A stretch of DNA of 64,000 nucleotides. It comes from an uncultured Clostridia bacterium. GTDB lineage: Bacteria; Bacillota; Clostridia; Monoglobales; Monoglobaceae. The DNA lies in NCBI GenBank assembly GCA_910580105.1, contig CAJTWN010000001.1:521888-585887 (forward strand). The letters run 5' to 3'. Numbering within the stretch: the first letter of the stretch is position 1; every line of letters starts with the position of its first letter. The notes under the pieces were generated by a model. That model was not told the DNA's origin. It was given only the letters and a program-made list of their open reading frames with translations, and searched no databases. Below, piece after piece: positions 1-8,531 of the stretch. The position numbers were made by a program, and so were the translations under genes.

Positions 1-148
1 CTTCTGGCTCACTCTTTCTCGGTTTATTGCATTGTCGTCCAATAAATGGACAAAATTGCTGCTCTCTTTGCAGAATCGCTTGTTTTGAGTTATCATTATA
101 AACTGTTCCAAATACTTCAATAGGATAACGCTCAATCGCTGGCTTCAT
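1..148 (-). CDS. NotI-family restriction endonuclease, N-terminal part (cut by window edge)
   Basis: The reading frame starts at ATG 148 and runs off the left edge, giving 49 residues. A good Shine-Dalgarno (GGAGGAAAT) sits inside the preceding gene. The residues VFGTVYNDNS followed by CPFIGRQCNKPRKSEPE match the start of the NotI restriction endonuclease family as I know it: an FG motif, then a CPF..C cluster that binds an iron or metal ion. NotI-type enzymes cut GC-rich 8-base sites. The start codon overlaps the stop of the upstream HTH gene (ATGA), so the two are translationally coupled. That arrangement is typical for a restriction gene behind its controller gene. The catalytic PD-(D/E)XK part and any methyltransferase lie outside the window, so the call rests on the N-terminal motif and the context. 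Confidence 0.6.
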   Translation of the reverse strand, partial: MKPAIERYPIEVFGTVYNDNSKQAILQREQQFCPFIGRQCNKPRKSEPE

Positions 149-360
149 TGTATTTCCTCCAAAAACATTTTATAAACTTCAATGCCAAGAGCATCAGAAA
201 TCTTCTGTATATTTTCTAAGGAAATACTTCTTTGAAATCTTTCGATATCACTAATATAAGTCCTATGTAATCCGCAACGTTCTGCAAATTGTTCTTGTGA
301 TAATCCTATCTTTTTACGATAAGTTCTTAAATTAGTGCCGAATACTTTTATAATATCCAC
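145..360 (-). CDS. Small XRE-type HTH regulator, likely controller (C) protein of a restriction-modification system
   Basis: This 71-residue protein is one helix-turn-helix domain (about residues 8-62) with the XRE signature LSQEQFAERCGLHRTYISDIE. The size and the residues RTYISDIERFQRSISLENI are typical of restriction-modification controller proteins, which bind as dimers and time endonuclease expression. The start is GTG 360, with AAGGAG nine bases upstream; no ATG start fits. The gene overlaps the NotI-like endonuclease by 4 bp (ATGA). A palindrome resembling a C-box lies in its promoter region. It could also be an ordinary XRE repressor, but the coupling to a restriction gene favours a C protein. 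Confidence 0.8.
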   Translation of the reverse strand: MDIIKVFGTNLRTYRKKIGLSQEQFAERCGLHRTYISDIERFQRSISLENIQKISDALGIEVYKMFLEEIQ

Positions 361-381
361 AGAATCATCTCCTTAATATTA

Positions 382-416
382 AGTATATCAAAAATACATA
401 CAATAAGTCTACAGAC
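382..416 (-). promoter_or_regulatory. Putative promoter with C-box-like operator of the controller gene
   Basis: Reading the minus strand, TAGACT (406-411) and TATACT (382-387) are 18 bp apart and could be -35 and -10 boxes. The perfect palindrome GTCT-AC-AGAC (407-416) overlaps the -35 box, and on the minus strand it reads GTCTGTAGACTTAT. This resembles the C-boxes (GTC..GAC dyads) bound by restriction-modification controller proteins. Neither box is a strong consensus, so the call is tentative. Confidence 0.35.
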
Positions 417-564
417 AATGAGTGTATTTTATCATACTTTAAATCTTAAGTCAAGGAAAATTTATACGACACTGTAACAAACTGGGACTTTGTATAGCAT
501 TTTCCGAAACATTCAGTATATCCTAAGACCTGATAAAACCGGGCAATTTATAAATCATCCCTAC

Positions 565-605
565 AGAAAAAGGCAAAAACAATTGATTTCGTTTTTGCCT
601 TTTGC
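565..605 (-). terminator. Rho-independent terminator downstream of tgt
   Basis: AGGCAAAAAC (571-580) pairs with GTTTTTGCCT (591-600). On the minus strand the hairpin is followed by TTTTTC, about 90 bases after the tgt stop. It would end the spoIID-queA-tgt transcript. The rest of the stretch from 417 to 695 shows no convincing gene; the ORFs there have no Shine-Dalgarno and no recognisable motif. Confidence 0.65.
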
Positions 606-695
606 CTTACTGTCCTTAACAATATATCCCATATCCGGACAGCTTTTTTATTCCACAGCTGTTTGCTATTTATTCTTACAGCTTTATTTTACTGC

Positions 696-1826
696 CTATA
701 TCTTTTGTGCAAAAATATCAACATGCGCCTTCTTAAACTGTGCAAACGTTCCGGCAGAGAGCGCCGCCCGAATCTCTTCCATCAGGTGATTATAAAAATA
801 CAGGTTGTGAATGACCGAAAGGCGCATAGCCAGCATCTCTTTTGCCTTAAACAGATGCCGGAGATAGGCTTTGGAAAAATTCCGGCAGGTATGGCATCCG
901 CAGTTGGGGTCAAGAGGGGTCTCGTCCCGTTCATACTTTGCATTCAGGATATTTACCATCCCCAATGAGGTAAAAATTGTCCCATGACGGGCATTCCGGC
1001 TCGGCATCACACAGTCAAAAAAGTCAACACCCCGGTCAACGGCCTCCAGAATATTGGACGGTGTTCCCACCCCCATCAAATACCTGGGCTTATCCTTGGG
1101 CATAAATGGTTCAACCGTTTCTATCACATGATACATCTCTTCGGTGCTCTCCCCCACAGCCAGGCCGCCAATGGCATAGCCGTCAAGATCAAGCTCCGCA
1201 ATCTGCTTCATATGTTCGATCCGCAAATCGTCATAGGTGCTTCCCTGGTTGATACCAAAAAGCATCTGCTGTTGGTTGATGGTTTCCGGCAGCTGGTTCA
1301 GCCGATCCAGCTCTGCCTTACACCGCTTCAGCCAGCGGACAGTTCGCGCCACCGATTCGCGGGCATATTCCTTTTCGCAGGGATTTTCGATACATTCGTC
1401 AAAAGCCATTGCAATGGTGGACGCAAGATTGGATTGAATCTGCATACTCTCTTCCGGCCCCATGAAAATCTTCCGCCCGTCAATATGCGAGGAAAAATAA
1501 ACGCCTTCCTCCTTAATATTCCGCAAACCTGCCAGGGAAAACACCTGAAATCCGCCGCTGTCGGTAAGAATCGGACGGTCCCAGTTCATAAACTTATGAA
1601 GGCCGCCCATATCACGGACCACCCGGTCCCCCGGACGGAGATGCAGGTGATAGGTATTGGAAAGCTCGACCTGACAGCCAACTTCCTTCAAATCAAAGGT
1701 GTCCAGCGCGCCTTTAATGGCCGCCGCGGTGCCGACATTCATAAACACGGGCGTCTCGATAACCCCATGCGCTGTGGTAAATGTTCCGCGGCGGGCGGTT
1801 CCCTCCTGTTGTAATAACTTAAACAT
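696..1826 (-). CDS. tgt: Queuine/preQ1 tRNA-guanine transglycosylase
   Basis: Tgt exchanges guanine 34 of GUN-anticodon tRNAs for the queuosine precursor preQ1. The 376-residue protein is full length for the family. It shows TDSGGFQVFS with Asp89, the DFFDCVMPSRNARHG region with the presumed nucleophile Asp271, GINQGS and GGLAVGE substrate loops, and the zinc ligands CGCHTC (Cys309, 311, 314) followed by a His. The start is ATG 1826 with AAGGAGAG upstream; the longer frame to 1859 lacks a Shine-Dalgarno. It overlaps the end of queA by 8 bp, so the two queuosine enzymes are co-translated. Confidence 0.97.
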   Translation of the reverse strand: MFKLLQQEGTARRGTFTTAHGVIETPVFMNVGTAAAIKGALDTFDLKEVGCQVELSNTYHLHLRPGDRVVRDMGGLHKFMNWDRPILTDSGGFQVFSLAGLRNIKEEGVYFSSHIDGRKIFMGPEESMQIQSNLASTIAMAFDECIENPCEKEYARESVARTVRWLKRCKAELDRLNQLPETINQQQMLFGINQGSTYDDLRIEHMKQIAELDLDGYAIGGLAVGESTEEMYHVIETVEPFMPKDKPRYLMGVGTPSNILEAVDRGVDFFDCVMPSRNARHGTIFTSLGMVNILNAKYERDETPLDPNCGCHTCRNFSKAYLRHLFKAKEMLAMRLSVIHNLYFYNHLMEEIRAALSAGTFAQFKKAHVDIFAQKI

Positions 1827-2859
1827 TGTTCTCTCCTTCAATATACATGGCATCTCCAAAACTGAAAAAACGATATTTTTCCTTCACCGCTTCGCGATAG
1901 GCTGCAAAAACGTTTTCTTTGCCTGCAAACGCTGAAATCAGCATCAAAAGGGTGGATTCCGGCAGATGGAAATTGGTAATCAATCCGTCAACCGCCTTAA
2001 ACCGGTAACCCGGATAGATAAAAATGTCCGTTTCGCCGCACTGCTCTTTCAGCATCCCCGCATCGTCCGCCACCGTTTCCAGCGTACGGACGGATGTAGT
2101 GCCAACAGCAATGATTCTGCCCCCTGCCCGGCGGATACGATTTATCTTCTCTGCCGCCGCCCGGCTGACCTCATAATATTCCGTGTGCATGATATGCTCT
2201 TCCACATTCTCGACCGAAACCGGCCGGAAGGTCCCAAGTCCCACATGCAAGGTTAAATAAGCAATCTCCACGCCTTTTTCCTGTATCTTCTCAATCAATT
2301 CATTGGTAAAGTGCAGCCCGGCCGTGGGTGCCGCCGCCGAACCCTCAATTTTGGAATAGACGGTCTGATACCGTTCCCGGTCCGTCAATTTTTCTTTGAT
2401 ATAAGGCGGAAGCGGCATCTCGCCCAGCTGATCAAGGATATTTTCCCACACGCCGTCATAGGTAAAGCGGACAATCCGGTTCCCGTCTTTAATTACTTCC
2501 AGTACCTCTGCCCGCAGCAGGCCGCCGCCGAATACAAACTTACTGCCCGGCTTTGCCTTTTTTCCCGGACGCAGAATGACCTCCCACGTATCCAGTTCCA
2601 GCCGCTTCAGCAGAAGGAATTCTATTTTGCCGCCCGTTCCCTCCTTCTCTCCGTAAAGACGTGCAGGAATCACACGGGTATTGTTCATAACAAGACAATC
2701 TCCCCTACGCAGATAGGAGAGAATGTCATAAAAATGCTGATGTTTCCATTCGCCCGTCTCCCGGTTCATTACCAAAAGCCGGGACGCGGTCCGCTCTTGG
2801 AGCGGCGTTTGGGCAATCAGCTCCGGCGGCAGGTCATAATAAAAATCTTTCGTTGTCAT
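1819..2859 (-). CDS. queA: S-adenosylmethionine:tRNA ribosyltransferase-isomerase
   Basis: QueA transfers and isomerises the ribosyl group of SAM onto preQ1-tRNA to give epoxyqueuosine. The 346-residue protein has the family's start (FYYDLPPELIAQTP), the NNTRVIPARLYG motif, the PTAGLHFT motif near the middle, LHVGLGTFRPV, and the C-terminal TNFHLPESTLLML block. The start is ATG 2859 with AAAGGAG upstream; the frame continues further but without a plausible start. It lies between spoIID and tgt, a common clostridial order in which ruvAB often sits between spoIID and queA; ruvAB is absent here. Confidence 0.97.
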   Translation of the reverse strand: MTTKDFYYDLPPELIAQTPLQERTASRLLVMNRETGEWKHQHFYDILSYLRRGDCLVMNNTRVIPARLYGEKEGTGGKIEFLLLKRLELDTWEVILRPGKKAKPGSKFVFGGGLLRAEVLEVIKDGNRIVRFTYDGVWENILDQLGEMPLPPYIKEKLTDRERYQTVYSKIEGSAAAPTAGLHFTNELIEKIQEKGVEIAYLTLHVGLGTFRPVSVENVEEHIMHTEYYEVSRAAAEKINRIRRAGGRIIAVGTTSVRTLETVADDAGMLKEQCGETDIFIYPGYRFKAVDGLITNFHLPESTLLMLISAFAGKENVFAAYREAVKEKYRFFSFGDAMYIEGENNV

Positions 2860-3038
2860 AAATGATCGGATGCTCCTTTTACCGCTCTTTGCGGCGTTTC
2901 TCGCTTTTGTTCTTTCTGCCGCAGGCGGCATATGTTTCCCCAAATTACAGCGGACAACCAACGCCCCTTCCTGCAAGACAAAATACATATCCCTTCTCCG
3001 GCGCTCTAAGCCGCCGGATTTTGCAGAAATTCAGGGGA

Positions 3039-4412
3039 TTAATAAATGGTTTCCAGTTCTGTATTCACAAAGTAATGGGACAAAATATCTTCATATGTAC
3101 AGCCGGCCTCTGCCATTCCTTTGGCGCCATACTGACTCATTCCAACACCATGGCCCCAGCCATAGCCCTGGAAGGTATAGACGTTGCTGACATCTGTTCT
3201 CGTCTCTGCCGACACTGCGGCATAATCCTGCTGATAGACACCATTTGTAGTATACATCACCGTACCGTCCAGCATCGCGCTGCCTTCCGCGGTCAGCATC
3301 ACCACCTGATCAATCTTCTGCTCCGCAGAGTTCAGGCCATCGGTCACCGATATATTCGGATAGTTCACACCGCTCTCGTTGTCACCCTTTACAGTGAACA
3401 TCTGACTTTTTGTAATCGTATTGAAAATTGTCCGGCAGGCCTCCCGTTCAAAAACCTTGGTCCCATTCGTCCCGACAACCTCCAGTTTCAGCACACGCCC
3501 GGCATCGGAATATTCTGTCGCTTTAATTGATGTGACCTCGCCCACATCATACCCTTTATTCCGCATAATGGTGGTTGCCTCTTCCTTTGTGAGCGTTCCG
3601 GACCAGACGCCGTTGGGGATGTTCTCGGTATCCTCATAAGGATTTTCCACACTGACAAGATAGGGCACCTCATTGCCCCATACGTTTTTGACATTCTCTG
3701 TTCTGGGTCCGACGGAGGCCGAATAATAAAGATCAGCAATCTTGCCGTCATAGGTGAGTACCTGTCCGGAGGTGGCGTCCACCGGAATATAAGAACTCGG
3801 TCCCTCTGGCTTCATCCCGGAATAGGCCTGGCAGTCAACTGCATTACAGAGGTCAAACCCCTGCTCTTTATGCTTATTTAAATTCTGTGCCGCATAGTTT
3901 CTGGCACAGACCGCCTGGGCTTTCAGCGCCTCTGCCGGCCAGGAAGGGCTCATTTCCCTGGAAATAACGCCATAGAGATAATGATCCATCTGCACCATAT
4001 TAACAAGCTGAAGCTTCTGATTCCTGACAGAAATCTGAACGCCGTCCCGGTACTGTGCGCCGTCAATGGTGATCACACCGCTCTTGTCATCCCAAAACTT
4101 TGGGACAATTCCAACGCTGCTGCCGGAGAAAAGCTCCGCACCGCCGGCGGTTGAAACCAATACATTTTCTCCCGCCGCCTGCAGCACAAGCGCTTCTTCG
4201 CCCGTTTCCTGTGCCGGGGCAAATACACGTTCCTGATAGCTTCCGACAGAGAAGCCGCCGGGAGAAGCAAGTTCAATCTGTGTCTTCAAACTATTCCCAA
4301 AATAAATTCCCACAGCAATGGTATCGGGCAGGGACGGCGCCGCATATACGCCGGAAAAGCAGAGAGAAATCTGCATTATAATCAAAAACAAAATTGTGTA
4401 TAACTTTTTCAT
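3039..4412 (-). CDS. spoIID: Stage II sporulation protein D (SpoIID/LytB-type lytic transglycosylase)
   Basis: SpoIID degrades glycan strands during engulfment of the forespore as part of the DMP complex. The protein of 457 residues begins with a signal/anchor sequence (residues 1-25, ending VYA-A). The SpoIID domain contains YLYGVISREMSPSWPAEALK with the presumed catalytic Glu153, and the C-terminal GYGWGHGVGMSQYGA motif at about 416-430. It is somewhat longer than Bacillus SpoIID and may be a SpoIID-domain paralogue, but its place upstream of queA-tgt is the usual one for spoIID in clostridia. About 180 bp without a gene separate it from queA. It is divergent from asd. Confidence 0.88.
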   Translation of the reverse strand: MKKLYTILFLIIMQISLCFSGVYAAPSLPDTIAVGIYFGNSLKTQIELASPGGFSVGSYQERVFAPAQETGEEALVLQAAGENVLVSTAGGAELFSGSSVGIVPKFWDDKSGVITIDGAQYRDGVQISVRNQKLQLVNMVQMDHYLYGVISREMSPSWPAEALKAQAVCARNYAAQNLNKHKEQGFDLCNAVDCQAYSGMKPEGPSSYIPVDATSGQVLTYDGKIADLYYSASVGPRTENVKNVWGNEVPYLVSVENPYEDTENIPNGVWSGTLTKEEATTIMRNKGYDVGEVTSIKATEYSDAGRVLKLEVVGTNGTKVFEREACRTIFNTITKSQMFTVKGDNESGVNYPNISVTDGLNSAEQKIDQVVMLTAEGSAMLDGTVMYTTNGVYQQDYAAVSAETRTDVSNVYTFQGYGWGHGVGMSQYGAKGMAEAGCTYEDILSHYFVNTELETIY

Positions 4413-4543
4413 CTTCTACACCTCTATTTTATCATACCATATCCGGCAATAAATTTCCAGTATTTTTTTCAGCGGTGGTGAAAAAAGCAAAAAAACGCCG
4501 AAAAAGGACCGGTTTCCACCCCCAATTTTACACAAAAAAACAT

Positions 4544-4572
4544 TTGACAACACTGCTGTGTTGGCATATAAT
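4544..4572 (+). promoter_or_regulatory. Consensus sigma-A promoter of asd-dap operon
   Basis: TTGACA (4544-4549) and TATAAT (4567-4572) are both perfect consensus hexamers with a 17 bp spacer. The box lies about 40 bases before the asd start codon, implying strong constitutive transcription. No lysine riboswitch fold is apparent in the short leader. Confidence 0.85.
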
Positions 4573-4614
4573 AAATAGATAATACGAATGAATACTTTTA
4601 AGGAGGATCTACAG

Positions 4615-5694
4615 GTGAAACAATACAATGTAGGCGTGATTGGCGCTACCGGCATGGTGGGCCAAAGATTTATTACTCTTCTTGCAAACCATCCATGGTT
4701 TAAGTTAAAACTTCTTGCCGCTTCTCCCAGAAGCGCAGGTAAAAAATATACGGAAGCCGTCGGCAGCCGCTGGGCAATGAAAGACCCCATCCCCGCTTTT
4801 GTAAAGGATATGGTCGTCTATAACGCAACGGCCGATATTGAAAAAATTGCAGAGGAAGTGGACTTTGTCTTCTGTGCTGTGGATATGAAAAAGGACGAAA
4901 TCAAAGCTTTGGAAGAAGCCTATGCAAAAGCGGAATGCCCCGTTGTCTCCAACAACTCGGCGCACCGTCATACGCCGGACGTTCCCATGATTGTCCCGGA
5001 AATCAACCCGGAACACGCAGAAATTATCCATGCACAAAGGAAGCGTCTCGGCACAAAACGGGGCTTTGTCTCCGTGAAGTCCAACTGCTCTTTGCAGAGC
5101 TATGTTCCCGCCCTCCATCCCCTGAAGAAATATGGGATTACCCAGGCGCTTGCATGTACTTATCAGGCGATTTCCGGCGCCGGCAAAACCTTCGAAACCT
5201 GGCCGGAAATGGTGGACAACGTCATTCCATATATCGGCGGTGAAGAAGAAAAAAGCGAAATTGAACCGCTGAAAATCTGGGGAAAGATTGAAGGGGATAA
5301 AATCGTTGACAGCACCACCCCTGCCATCACCACCCAGTGTCTGCGCGTTCCTGCATCTGACGGACATATGGCCGCCGTTTTTGTTAAATTTGAAAACAAA
5401 CCCACCATTGAACAGATAAAAGAGGATTGGAAAAACTTCAGAGGCATTCCCCAGGAACTTGGCCTCCCCTCTGCTCCCAAACAGTTCCTCAACTATTTTG
5501 AAGAACCTGACCGTCCGCAGACCCGCCTGGACCGCAATCTGGAAGGCGGTATGGCTGTTTCGATGGGACGTCTGCGCGAAGATACCCAGTATGACTATAA
5601 ATTTGTCTGCCTCTCGCACAATACACTGCGCGGAGCAGCCGGCGGCGCTGTTCTGATGGCCGAACTTCTGGCAGCCAAAGGATATTTTGACTAA
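4615..5694 (+). CDS. asd: Aspartate-semialdehyde dehydrogenase (archaeal/fungal-type)
   Basis: The enzyme reduces aspartyl phosphate to aspartate semialdehyde, the branch point to lysine/diaminopimelate, threonine and methionine. The 359-residue protein has the nucleotide loop GATGMVGQ near residue 10, the SNCSLQ active-site Cys at about 158, and a SDGHMA motif with the catalytic His. The sequence pattern is that of the archaeal/yeast subgroup rather than the E. coli subgroup. I choose GTG 4615 because a perfect AGGAGG lies eight bases upstream; ATG 4588 is in frame but has no Shine-Dalgarno. It is first in a cluster with dapA and dapB. Confidence 0.95.
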   Translation: MKQYNVGVIGATGMVGQRFITLLANHPWFKLKLLAASPRSAGKKYTEAVGSRWAMKDPIPAFVKDMVVYNATADIEKIAEEVDFVFCAVDMKKDEIKALEEAYAKAECPVVSNNSAHRHTPDVPMIVPEINPEHAEIIHAQRKRLGTKRGFVSVKSNCSLQSYVPALHPLKKYGITQALACTYQAISGAGKTFETWPEMVDNVIPYIGGEEEKSEIEPLKIWGKIEGDKIVDSTTPAITTQCLRVPASDGHMAAVFVKFENKPTIEQIKEDWKNFRGIPQELGLPSAPKQFLNYFEEPDRPQTRLDRNLEGGMAVSMGRLREDTQYDYKFVCLSHNTLRGAAGGAVLMAELLAAKGYFD

Positions 5695-5717
5695 ATTTTT
5701 GTATAATAAGCATAATG

Positions 5718-5752
5718 ACAGCAGATGTTTTTCTTTGGAATTCATCTGCTGT
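5718..5752 (+). other. Perfect 10-bp hairpin between asd and dapA
   Basis: ACAGCAGATG (5718-5727) pairs perfectly with CATCTGCTGT (5743-5752) across a 15-base loop in the 151 bp asd-dapA spacer. There is no T-run after it, so it is not a standard terminator. It may stabilise or process the mRNA so that asd and dapA are expressed at different levels. Confidence 0.4.
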
Positions 5753-5845
5753 GAAGTTTACATCACCAGGTATAAAAGGGTGGTTTTTGCCCCCTGTTTT
5801 TACCGAAACGCAACTTTCGCTTGAATTTTTGAGGAGGAATATAAA

Positions 5846-6733
5846 ATGGCAAAAACGCTCCCCTTTACCGGATCCGGTGTTGCAATTGTCACCCCATTTG
5901 ACGGCGACAAAATCAACTATGACGCCCTTGGCGAACTGCTTGAGATGCACATCGCAAAGAAAACAGATGCCATCATCATCTGCGGAACCACCGGCGAGGC
6001 ATCCACCATGCCGGACAGCGAACATCTGAACGCGATCCGCTATACCGTTGAAAAGGTGGCAAAACGCATCCCTGTTATTGCAGGCGCAGGTTCCAACGAC
6101 ACCCGCCACGCCATCGAACTTTCCAAAGAGGTGGAAGCCATTGGCGCAGACGGCATTCTGAGTGTTACCCCGTACTATAACAAAACAACCCAGAAGGGAT
6201 TGGTGCAGCACTTTACGGCGATTGCCAACGCGGTATCTATTCCGATTATCCTATACAATGTTCCATCCCGTACCGGAATGAACATTTCGATTGAAACATT
6301 AAAAGAACTGAGTAAAGTGGAAAATATTGTGGCAATCAAAGAGGCCAGCGGAAATATTTCCTATACTGCAAAGGTTGCGGCAGAAGTACCGGAACTCTAT
6401 ATCTATTCCGGCAATGACGACATCATTGTTCCCCTCCTCTCTTTGGGCGGCAAAGGGGTCATCAGCGTTGTTTCCAACATCATGCCGGAAGAGACCCACA
6501 ACATCTGCCAGCTCTATTTTGACAATCAGGTTGAAGAATCCCGGGCGCTTCAGCTGCAAATGCTGGACATCATCAATGCCCTGTTTATCGAAGTCAACCC
6601 CATTCCGGTCAAAACCGCTTTGGGTCTGATGGGATATACCGTCGGCAATCTTCGCGCTCCCCTCTGTGCCATGGAGGATAAAAACCTTGAAAAGCTCAAG
6701 GCCGCAATGGCAAAACACAATCTTTGCAAATAA
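5846..6733 (+). CDS. dapA: 4-hydroxy-tetrahydrodipicolinate synthase
   Basis: DapA condenses pyruvate with aspartate semialdehyde, the first committed step to diaminopimelate, dipicolinate and lysine. The 295-residue TIM barrel shows GTTGEAST (substrate Thr pair at 48-49), TPYYNK, YNVPSRTG with Tyr137 and Arg142, and the Schiff-base lysine Lys165 in AIKEASGN. The Shine-Dalgarno GAGGAGG precedes ATG 5846. It is followed after 20 bp by dapB. Confidence 0.97.
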   Translation: MAKTLPFTGSGVAIVTPFDGDKINYDALGELLEMHIAKKTDAIIICGTTGEASTMPDSEHLNAIRYTVEKVAKRIPVIAGAGSNDTRHAIELSKEVEAIGADGILSVTPYYNKTTQKGLVQHFTAIANAVSIPIILYNVPSRTGMNISIETLKELSKVENIVAIKEASGNISYTAKVAAEVPELYIYSGNDDIIVPLLSLGGKGVISVVSNIMPEETHNICQLYFDNQVEESRALQLQMLDIINALFIEVNPIPVKTALGLMGYTVGNLRAPLCAMEDKNLEKLKAAMAKHNLCK

Positions 6734-6753
6734 ATTTTCCGGAGGATACACCA

Positions 6754-7515
6754 ATGACAAATATACTTTTATGCGGTGCAAACGGGCATATGGGCCAGGC
6801 CGTTACGCGGGCAGTCCAAAATTTTCAGGATGTACAGATTGCCGCAGGATATGATATTAACACCATCCAGAAGGGCGGTTTTCCCGTCTATGACAACTTT
6901 GCAGATATAAAAGAAAAAATTGATGTTCTCATTGATTTTTCCCATCCTGCCATTTTTGACGGAATCATTGATTATGCCTGTGCACATGATATTCCGGCAA
7001 TTATTTGTACGACCGGCCTTTCCGCAGACCAGCGCTCCAAAATTGAATATGCCTCCCGGACACTGCCTGTATTCTTCTCGGCAAATATGTCCATTGGCGT
7101 AAACCTTTTGATCGACCTTGTCTGCAAGGCGGCAAAAATTCTTGAGCATAACTTTGATATTGAAATTATCGAAAAACATCACAACCAAAAACTGGATGCT
7201 CCCAGCGGCACCGCCCTTGCAATTGCGGACGCCATTACCGATGCGGTCGATTTTCATCCGGAATATATCTATGACCGGCACTCTGTCCGTAAAAAGCGGG
7301 ATAACCGTGAAATTGGGATTCATGCGGTTCGCGGCGGCACCATTGTGGGTGAACATTCCGTTCTATTTGCCGGTACCGATGAAGTGATTGAAATCAAACA
7401 CAGCGCCGCATCCAAAGAAGTATTTGCTGTCGGCGCCGTCAAAGCGGCCCTCTTTATGAAAGGGCGCAAACCGGGTCTTTATGCAATGAAGGATTTAATC
7501 CAGGAACAGGAATAA
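6754..7515 (+). CDS. dapB: 4-hydroxy-tetrahydrodipicolinate reductase
   Basis: DapB reduces the DapA product with NAD(P)H. The 253-residue protein has an N-terminal Rossmann loop GANGHMG (8-14) and the family signature EKHHNQKLDAPSGTA with the general acid His142 and Lys146. The start is ATG 6754, preceded by CCGGAGGATACACCA; the in-frame ATG at 6724 lies inside the end of dapA and has no ribosome site. Spacing to dapA and to the ACT gene is short, consistent with one transcript. Confidence 0.96.
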   Translation: MTNILLCGANGHMGQAVTRAVQNFQDVQIAAGYDINTIQKGGFPVYDNFADIKEKIDVLIDFSHPAIFDGIIDYACAHDIPAIICTTGLSADQRSKIEYASRTLPVFFSANMSIGVNLLIDLVCKAAKILEHNFDIEIIEKHHNQKLDAPSGTALAIADAITDAVDFHPEYIYDRHSVRKKRDNREIGIHAVRGGTIVGEHSVLFAGTDEVIEIKHSAASKEVFAVGAVKAALFMKGRKPGLYAMKDLIQEQE

Positions 7516-7550
7516 GCAGGATCTCTCCTGAGAAAGGAATGGAGATAATT

Positions 7551-8009
7551 ATGATTAAAACAATTACCGAGATTGCATACTTAGAAGATGTCGCACTGGT
7601 CACCATCAACAACATTCCCAACACGGTAGCCTATGTTTCCAGAATCCTAAATGTCATTTCTGAAAAAGAAATAACTGTAGATATGATCTGCCAAACGGCT
7701 CCCTACAAAAACAAAATCAACTTATCCTTCACCATCCCGGAAGAGCGCATGGGTGACGTTATCGCCTGCACTGCCGCATTCAAATCCATCAGCCCGGAAA
7801 TCAATACAGACTTTAACGGCAACAACATCAAGGTCATCCTGACCGGCGCCGGAATGCGGAATACGCACGGTGTCGCCGCAGAAGTTTTTCAGCTCTTCGC
7901 TGAAAATGAGATTGGCGTCAAGTTGATCACCACTGCGGAAACGGAAATTTCCTGTCTGATTGATATTAAGGATATAGAAAAAACCAGAAAGGTTTTGCAT
8001 CACGCATAG
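7551..8009 (+). CDS. Stand-alone tandem ACT-domain protein (aspartokinase regulatory-domain-like)
   Basis: This 152-residue protein consists of two ACT domains (about 1-75 and 82-152) and has no kinase part. The residues VALVTINNIP.....SRILNVISE and VILTGAGMRNTHGVAAEVFQLFAENEI are those of the C-terminal regulatory half of aspartokinases. By position at the end of asd-dapA-dapB it is likely a lysine/threonine-sensing partner for aspartokinase, which is not in this window; that role is inferred. I choose ATG 7551 (GGAG six bases upstream) over ATG 7539. A strong terminator follows. Confidence 0.85.
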   Translation: MIKTITEIAYLEDVALVTINNIPNTVAYVSRILNVISEKEITVDMICQTAPYKNKINLSFTIPEERMGDVIACTAAFKSISPEINTDFNGNNIKVILTGAGMRNTHGVAAEVFQLFAENEIGVKLITTAETEISCLIDIKDIEKTRKVLHHA

Positions 8010-8040
8010 GATTCTTTTGGAATTATAACATTGACATTAC

Positions 8041-8074
8041 AAAAAAGGGTGCGGAAAACTCCGCACCCTTTTTA
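8041..8074 (+). terminator. Rho-independent terminator of the asd-dap operon
   Basis: GGGTGCGGA (8047-8055) pairs with TCCGCACCC (8060-8068) and is followed by TTTTTA. It starts about 30 bases after the ACT gene. An A-run on the other side would let it work in both directions. Confidence 0.9.
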
Positions 8075-8197
8075 TTGATCAATTTCTCTGCTTTTTTCAT
8101 GAAAACCGGGAAAGACGAGCTAACGCCCGGCAGAAATGATTCACTGATAAAAGAAAACCGGCCCCTCTTCGCTGTCAAACAACCCAAAAGGAAAATT

Positions 8198-8530
8198 CCC
8201 CGGCCGGCTCCGCAGAAGGCAATTCATTTGCCATATAAATTGCCAGAACCGGAACGTAAGAAAAGTAGTGCCCGATTCCTTGCAAGCCGTCAAGCAAAAG
8301 TCCAAAAAGCAATACTCCCGGCCGGCTCCGCAGAAGGCAATCCATTCGTCATATAAATTGCCAAAATCGGAACGTAAGAAAAGCAGTGCCCGATTCCTTG
8401 CAAGCCGTCAAGCAAAAGTCCAAAAGGAAAATTCCCCGGCCGGCTCCGCAGAAGGCAATCCATTCGCCATATAAATTGTTAAAACCGGAACGTATCTAAA
8501 ACAGCGCCCGATTCCTGCAAAAGGTTTTTC
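8198..8530. repeat. Tandem repeat, unit 118-119 bp, nearly three copies
   Basis: Copies begin at about 8198, 8317 and 8435, each opening with CCCGGCCGGCTCCGCAGAAG. The third copy ends with changes next to the TPM gene stop. The periods (119 and 118 bp) are not multiples of three, and open frames across the region change frame between copies, so the unit is probably not protein coding. The stretch 8075-8531 holds no supported gene. It lies between convergent operons. Confidence 0.85.
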
Positions 8531-8531
8531 A

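Noticed and set aside
4413..4614. Lysine riboswitch before asd
   Set aside because: The promoter lies only about 40 bases before the start codon, leaving no room for the aptamer.
8075..8474. Small proteins encoded by the 118 bp repeats (plus-strand ORFs)
   Set aside because: The frame changes between copies and there is no ribosome site; the ORFs are by-products of the repeat.
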